64,000 nt of DNA. Source: Bacteroidia bacterium (lineage in GTDB: Bacteria; Bacteroidota; Bacteroidia; Bacteroidales; UBA932). The translations under genes were made by a program, and so were the position numbers. The notes below the pieces were generated by a model that saw nothing but the letters and a program-made list of their open reading frames with translations, was not told where the DNA came from and did not search any database. Every line of letters begins with the position of its first letter. The first letter of the stretch is position 1. The stretch is from NCBI GenBank assembly GCA_009929175.1, contig SABC01000003.1:39685-103684 (forward strand), given 5' to 3'. Of the stretch, positions 59,929 to 64,000 are shown piece after piece.

Positions 59929-60831
59929 ATGGGCAAATACCACATACCTGTACTACTTGAAGAAAGTGTATCAGCCATGGCATTGCGCAATGGCGGTGTC
60001 TACGCCGATGTAACATTTGGCGGAGGAGGCCACAGCATGGCTATCCTGGAGAGGATGGGAAAGGACTCCACACTCATCTCCATGGACCGGGACAACGAAG
60101 CCCTTGCAAACGGGCCGGCCGACAAAAGGCTGATTCTTGTCCATAACAATTATCGATTTTTAAGGAATTACACGGAGTACCACGGATTCAAAAAGATAGA
60201 CGGAATATTGGCAGATCTCGGAGTCTCTTCCCACCAGTTCGACACCGGAGAGAGAGGCTTTTCGTTCAGGTTTGACTCACCGCTGGACATGCGGATGAAC
60301 CAAATGGCAAAAACAACAGCAGCAAAGATTTTGAATAGTTATCAGCAAGATCAGCTGGCAAGAATACTCTACATCTACGGAGAGGTGGAAAACAGCCGTA
60401 AGGTTGCAGCCTTGATTTGCGGAGAACGGGAGAAAAACGAGATCAAAAGCACCTTTGATCTCAACAGGGTGTTGGCTCCGGTTTTGCCAAAATTTTCGGA
60501 ACACAAATACTTAGCCAAGGTGTACCAGGCTCTCAGGATAGAGGTCAACGGTGAGATGAAATCACTCGAACTCTTTCTTGAAAGCACCATGGAGCTTTTG
60601 GCCAAGGGAGGACGGCTTGTGGTAATAACCTATCATTCACTGGAAGACAGGATGGTGAAAAACTTCATGAAGTACGGCAATATTACCGGAGTAGCAGACA
60701 AAGACCTTTACGGACGTTTCGATGCTCCGTTTGACCTTGTCACAAAAAAACCGGTGGTACCCTCAGAGGAGGAGATATCGACCAACACCCGTGCAAGGAG
60801 CGCAAAACTCAGGGTAGCCGAAAAACGCTGA
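59929..60831 (+). CDS. rsmH: 16S rRNA (cytosine1402-N4)-methyltransferase RsmH
   Basis: 300 aa. It methylates N4 of C1402, the same nucleotide targeted at the 2'-O by RsmI (33278-33982). SAM-binding motif ADVTFGGGGHSMAIL, then ILADLGVSSHQFDTGERGFSFRFDSPLDMRMN and VITYHSLEDRMVKNF. The ATG at 59929 is chosen over a TTG two codons upstream. It follows mraZ closely and is followed by ftsL. Confidence 0.96.
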   Translation: MGKYHIPVLLEESVSAMALRNGGVYADVTFGGGGHSMAILERMGKDSTLISMDRDNEALANGPADKRLILVHNNYRFLRNYTEYHGFKKIDGILADLGVSSHQFDTGERGFSFRFDSPLDMRMNQMAKTTAAKILNSYQQDQLARILYIYGEVENSRKVAALICGEREKNEIKSTFDLNRVLAPVLPKFSEHKYLAKVYQALRIEVNGEMKSLELFLESTMELLAKGGRLVVITYHSLEDRMVKNFMKYGNITGVADKDLYGRFDAPFDLVTKKPVVPSEEEISTNTRARSAKLRVAEKR

Positions 60832-60854
60832 ACAGAAGATAAATTGAAAGGAGT

Positions 60855-61184
60855 ATGGCCAAAAAGAACTGGATGAACGAAATACTGGGAGGACAGATAC
60901 TGCTGCACAGCGGTATACTGCAGCATGCCCGTTTTGTCCTGCTTGTTTTCGTTTTGGTTATAATCTACATAGCATTGAATTTCTCGGTCGAGCAGAGCCT
61001 CAGGATCGAGAGACGAAACAACGCCGAGCTAAAGCACCTCAAATCGGATTACATCAGCAAATCGGCAAGGCTTCAGTACTCCAGCAAAAGGGATGAGGTA
61101 GAAAAAAAACTCAAAAACCTGGGGTCTGAACTTAAGCCTCCGGTAGACCCGCCTTTGAGGATAATCATGGAGGAGAGGAGATGA
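60855..61184 (+). CDS. ftsL: FtsL-like cell-division protein
   Basis: 109 aa. A short cytoplasmic start, one transmembrane helix (FVLLVFVLVIIYIALNF) and a periplasmic coiled coil (QSLRIERRNNAELKHLKSDYISKSARL). Size, topology and place between rsmH and ftsI identify it as the FtsL of the FtsQLB divisome complex; FtsL sequence itself is poorly conserved. It has an AAAGGAG leader. Its stop overlaps the ftsI ATG (ATGA). Confidence 0.88.
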   Translation: MAKKNWMNEILGGQILLHSGILQHARFVLLVFVLVIIYIALNFSVEQSLRIERRNNAELKHLKSDYISKSARLQYSSKRDEVEKKLKNLGSELKPPVDPPLRIIMEERR

Positions 61185-63286
61185 AGGGTATAATTAAAAG
61201 AGTCTATATTATCTACGGATTCGTAATCATGATCGGCCTGGTTGTAATTGGCCAGATCATATACCTGCAGTATTTTGCAGAGATAGAAATTTCGGATGCA
61301 GATATCTCGTACCGTAAAGAGGAGATAGAGGCAACCCGCGGCAGCATACTCGCGATGGACGGGAGACCACTTTCTACCTCTGTACCCTATTTCCAGATCA
61401 GGATGGACTGTGTTGTACCGTCGGATAATCTGATCAAGGAGGAGTTGGATGCCCTTGCAAGGGAACTCTCTGCATTCTTTGGGAACAAAAGTGCGGCTGC
61501 CTATAAAAATGAGATTCTGAAAGCCCGCAAGGAGGGCAAAAGATATCTTGCCCTAGGAAACAAATTAGTGGATTACAGCGAAATGCTGCAAATAAAAGAA
61601 TTCCCTTTGTTCAAACATGGCACACTCAAAGGTGGATTGATAACAGAACAAAAAAACCGCAGGAACAATCCATACGGGCGTCTTGCCTATCGTACAATTG
61701 GCTTTATCAACAACAACGGGGTGGGGGCAGGGCTGGAGGCAAGTTTCAACCATGATCTCAAGGGAATCCCTGGCTACCAAACAGTCCAACGCATGCTGGG
61801 AGGCGAATGGATACCGGTCATAGGAGAAAAGTCACTCTCCCCAAAGGATGGATTTGATATACTCACCACGATCAACATAGATATACAAGAAGCTGCCGAA
61901 AGTGCCCTCAAGGAGCAGTTGTCCCTGACCGACGAAATAGAGGGTGCAACAGCCATTGTGATGGAGGTCAAAACCGGAGCAATACGGGCTATCGCCAATA
62001 TGAAAAAGGGGAAAGGGGGGACTTTTGACGAATCTTACAATTATGCAATCGGCCACGCCACCGAGCCTGGCTCTACATTCAAGCTTGCCACCCTTATAGC
62101 CTTGCTGGAAGATGGCTTTGTAACACTTGACACAAAAGTAGATGCCGGCAACGGAAAATGGAAATACAGCACTGCATCGTTCAGCGATGTTGGCAATAGG
62201 CTTGGGGTTATAACCGTAAAGGAGGCATTCCAGAAATCTTCCAACGTAGCTTTTGCAAAGTTGACAGTCGATCACTATTCCGAAAACGAGAAAAAATTCG
62301 TGGACCGGATAATGAATCTGAAAATTACGGAAAAATTCAACCTGGAAATTAACGGTGCTGCAGGCAGCGTTATCTACACTCCGGGAGATGCAATGTGGTC
62401 GGGTGTCTCACTCCCGTCAATGGCAATCGGGTACTCAACTATGATCACACCGCTTCATACCCTGACCTTGTATAACGCAATTGCCAACAACGGAAAGATG
62501 ATGAAACCCTACTTTGTGGAGAATGTCCAAAAAAACGGGGTTATCAGCAAAAAGCTGGGAGCACAAGAGGTGAGTGGTTCAATCTGTTCTCGTAAAACTG
62601 TAGAGCTGGTCAAACAAGCCTTGAAAGGAGTAGTGGAAGAAGGTACAGGTAAGATCATAAAGGATAGCAGATACTCCATCTCCGGAAAAACCGGAACAGC
62701 CAGGATTGCATTCGACGGACGTTACCAGGACGCCTCAGGATACCGTATGCACCAGGCAACCTTTGCCGGATTCTTCCCATCGGATGATCCAAAATACTCT
62801 GCCATAGTTGTGTTATATTCAGGCAAGACACGTGGCAACTTTTACGGAGGCTCTTGGTCGGCCCCGGTATTCAAGAAAATTGCAGATAAAATTTATGCCG
62901 CTAGTCCGGAATGGAATCCGCCGGTTGCCCCCGATCCCGGAACAGCAGCAACCCAAACACCCCTGCTGGCAGGCAATGGCAAGGAGATCCGACAAATCCT
63001 TGCATATCTTCCCGGAGCAGACCCCGCTATTGCCAAAAATGCAGAGTGGTACCAGAGAGATAGTACCGGAGAACAACTTACTCCGGCAGGTCTGGAGACA
63101 GGCCTGGTTCCTAATGTTTCGGGAATGGGGTTGAAAGATGCCCTTTATCTGCTCGAGAACCTGGGTTACAGGGTAAGATTTGCCGGCAAAGGAAAGGTTA
63201 CCGGACAAAATCCCGCACCCGGAACACCTTTGGACAAAAACGGAATTGTAGAAATCCAATTAAAAGAGATATATGAAACTCAATGA
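61181..63286 (+). CDS. ftsI: Division penicillin-binding protein with PASTA domain
   Basis: 701 aa. N-terminal membrane anchor (about 8-30), a PBP dimerisation/pedestal domain, and a transpeptidase domain with active-site S298 in STFK (298-301), SxN motif SSN (353-355) and KTG at 503-505 (SGKTGTARIAF). A single C-terminal PASTA domain spans about 642-696 (LVPNVSGMGLKDALYLLENLGY). This is the Bacteroidota form of FtsI/PBP3, the septal crosslinking enzyme. The gene overlaps ftsL by 4 nt and murE by 14 nt. Confidence 0.95.
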   Translation: MKGIIKRVYIIYGFVIMIGLVVIGQIIYLQYFAEIEISDADISYRKEEIEATRGSILAMDGRPLSTSVPYFQIRMDCVVPSDNLIKEELDALARELSAFFGNKSAAAYKNEILKARKEGKRYLALGNKLVDYSEMLQIKEFPLFKHGTLKGGLITEQKNRRNNPYGRLAYRTIGFINNNGVGAGLEASFNHDLKGIPGYQTVQRMLGGEWIPVIGEKSLSPKDGFDILTTINIDIQEAAESALKEQLSLTDEIEGATAIVMEVKTGAIRAIANMKKGKGGTFDESYNYAIGHATEPGSTFKLATLIALLEDGFVTLDTKVDAGNGKWKYSTASFSDVGNRLGVITVKEAFQKSSNVAFAKLTVDHYSENEKKFVDRIMNLKITEKFNLEINGAAGSVIYTPGDAMWSGVSLPSMAIGYSTMITPLHTLTLYNAIANNGKMMKPYFVENVQKNGVISKKLGAQEVSGSICSRKTVELVKQALKGVVEEGTGKIIKDSRYSISGKTGTARIAFDGRYQDASGYRMHQATFAGFFPSDDPKYSAIVVLYSGKTRGNFYGGSWSAPVFKKIADKIYAASPEWNPPVAPDPGTAATQTPLLAGNGKEIRQILAYLPGADPAIAKNAEWYQRDSTGEQLTPAGLETGLVPNVSGMGLKDALYLLENLGYRVRFAGKGKVTGQNPAPGTPLDKNGIVEIQLKEIYETQ

Positions 63287-64000
63287 TATAATATCTAACA
63301 TCCAGGTAACAGCCATCCACGGGAATAACAACCCTGTTATAACATCTGTCACATTCGACTCCAGGATGGTTTGTGAAGGAGCACTCTTTGTAGCTGTCAA
63401 AGGAACCTCCACAGACGGTCACGACTACATTGACAGCGCGTTGGAGAAAGGGGCTGCAGCCATTGTTTGTGAAAAGAGCGGGTACGCAAACAGAGTTGCC
63501 ACGATCATTGAGACCCCCGATTCAAAGAGTGCACTGGGGTTGATCTCCTCAAATTACTACGACAGACCATCCGAAAAAATGAAGGTAATAGGGATTACCG
63601 GCACAAACGGAAAGACCACAACCGTGACCCTGCTTTACCATCTCTTTACCTCCCTGGGATACAAATGCGGGCTTATCTCAACGATTGAGAATATTATTGC
63701 CGGCAAAAAAAGTGAGGCGACACACACCACCCCCGACCTGGTGAATCTCAACAAACTCATGCATGAGATGGCATTGGCAGGATGCGAGTATTGTTTCATG
63801 GAGGTAAGTTCACACGCTCTGGACCAGGAGAGGGTTGCAGGAATCAACTTCCGGGGTGCCATCTTCTCCAACATCACACATGACCACCTGGACTACCATA
63901 AAGACTTCCGATCCTATATCAACGCCAAGAAAAGACTTTTTGACAATCTCCCCTCTTCCTCTTTTGCTCTCACAAACTCCGACGACAAGAACGGAGAGGT
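63273..64000 (+). CDS. murE: UDP-N-acetylmuramoyl-tripeptide synthetase, partial at window end
   Basis: The first 242 codons of a Mur ligase run open to the window edge. N-terminal UDP-binding region VTSIHGNNN-like start and SVTFDSRMVCEGALFVAVKGTSTDGHDYIDSAL, then P-loop GITGTNGKTTTVTLLYHL, TTPDLVNLNKLMHEMALAG, the metal-site MEVSSHALDQERVAGI and NITHDHLDYHKDF. MurE adds meso-diaminopimelate or Lys to UDP-MurNAc-L-Ala-D-Glu; the amino-acid-specificity motif (DNPR) is beyond the window. Its ATG lies inside the end of ftsI, so it is coupled. The next genes of the cluster should follow outside. Confidence 0.95.
   Translation, partial: MKLNDIISNIQVTAIHGNNNPVITSVTFDSRMVCEGALFVAVKGTSTDGHDYIDSALEKGAAAIVCEKSGYANRVATIIETPDSKSALGLISSNYYDRPSEKMKVIGITGTNGKTTTVTLLYHLFTSLGYKCGLISTIENIIAGKKSEATHTTPDLVNLNKLMHEMALAGCEYCFMEVSSHALDQERVAGINFRGAIFSNITHDHLDYHKDFRSYINAKKRLFDNLPSSSFALTNSDDKNGE

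Overview
The window looks like a contiguous piece of chromosome from a member of the Bacteroidota, most likely a Bacteroidales-like anaerobe or facultative anaerobe. Several things point there. Promoter-like elements of the Bacteroidota type (-33 TTTG, about 19-22 bp, -7 TAnnTTTG) lie in front of many genes. There is a SusC-style TonB-dependent receptor with a CarboxypepD_reg-like N-domain, the order parA-parB-DUF5683-mltD, the rpsU-xerC-hpf block, a PASTA-tailed FtsI in the mraZ-rsmH-ftsL-ftsI-murE cluster, and several lipoproteins. Coding density is very high: no gap exceeds about 160 bp, neighbouring genes often overlap by 1-51 nt, and I see no rRNA, tRNA, CRISPR, insertion sequence or prophage.

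Layout. 1-2.3 kb: the 3' end of an unknown gene, a sigma-54-type response regulator without a DNA-binding domain, and a Ppx/GppA phosphatase. 2.3-10.2 kb: cmk-ispH-priA, then parA-parB-DUF5683-mltD. 10.2-18 kb: a helix-hairpin-helix beta-barrel protein, purE, divergent hpt-adk-obgE-PAP2-lplA, then hpf-xerC-rpsU on the other strand. 18-26 kb: hutU, a lipocalin, an iron-sulfur protein, and a redox/sulfur cluster made of a thioredoxin lipoprotein, MarR, DUF302 and DoxX, divergent from a four-domain CoA-disulfide reductase-rhodanese-TusA-DsrE fusion. 26-35 kb: an acyltransferase and an acyl-CoA synthetase with an inserted hendecad coiled coil, then a long minus-strand run (unknown protein, rsmI, HhH protein, NatA/NatB-type ABC exporter, split 5'-nucleotidase). 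35-40 kb: tdk, a lipoprotein, alr, holA, an HSDR_N-like protein, cca. 40-47 kb: a beta-helix lipoprotein and TonB-dependent receptor divergent from an OmpR-type two-component system, then folE. 47-54 kb: mqnB-mqnD (futalosine menaquinone route), an ABC ATPase, a PduO-type adenosyltransferase, a DUF2795 protein, trkA, aspA. 53-58 kb: a TonB-C-terminal-domain protein and two tail-to-tail ABC-F genes (uup, ettA). 58-64 kb: an M23 peptidase and the start of the division/cell-wall cluster, cut by the window end inside murE.

Most of the window is housekeeping. The parts that look least well described are the redox/sulfur cluster (21.6-25.9 kb) with the neighbouring cysteine-rich iron-sulfur protein, the hendecad insertion in the acyl-CoA synthetase, the receptor/beta-helix/two-component locus, and several regulatory arrangements readable in the DNA. 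These are a four-step, 10-bp-phased MraZ operator, a strong Shine-Dalgarno sequence on rpsU, and a palindrome inside the promoter of the TonB-like gene. All functions are inferred from reading sequence and recalled family knowledge; no searches were run.
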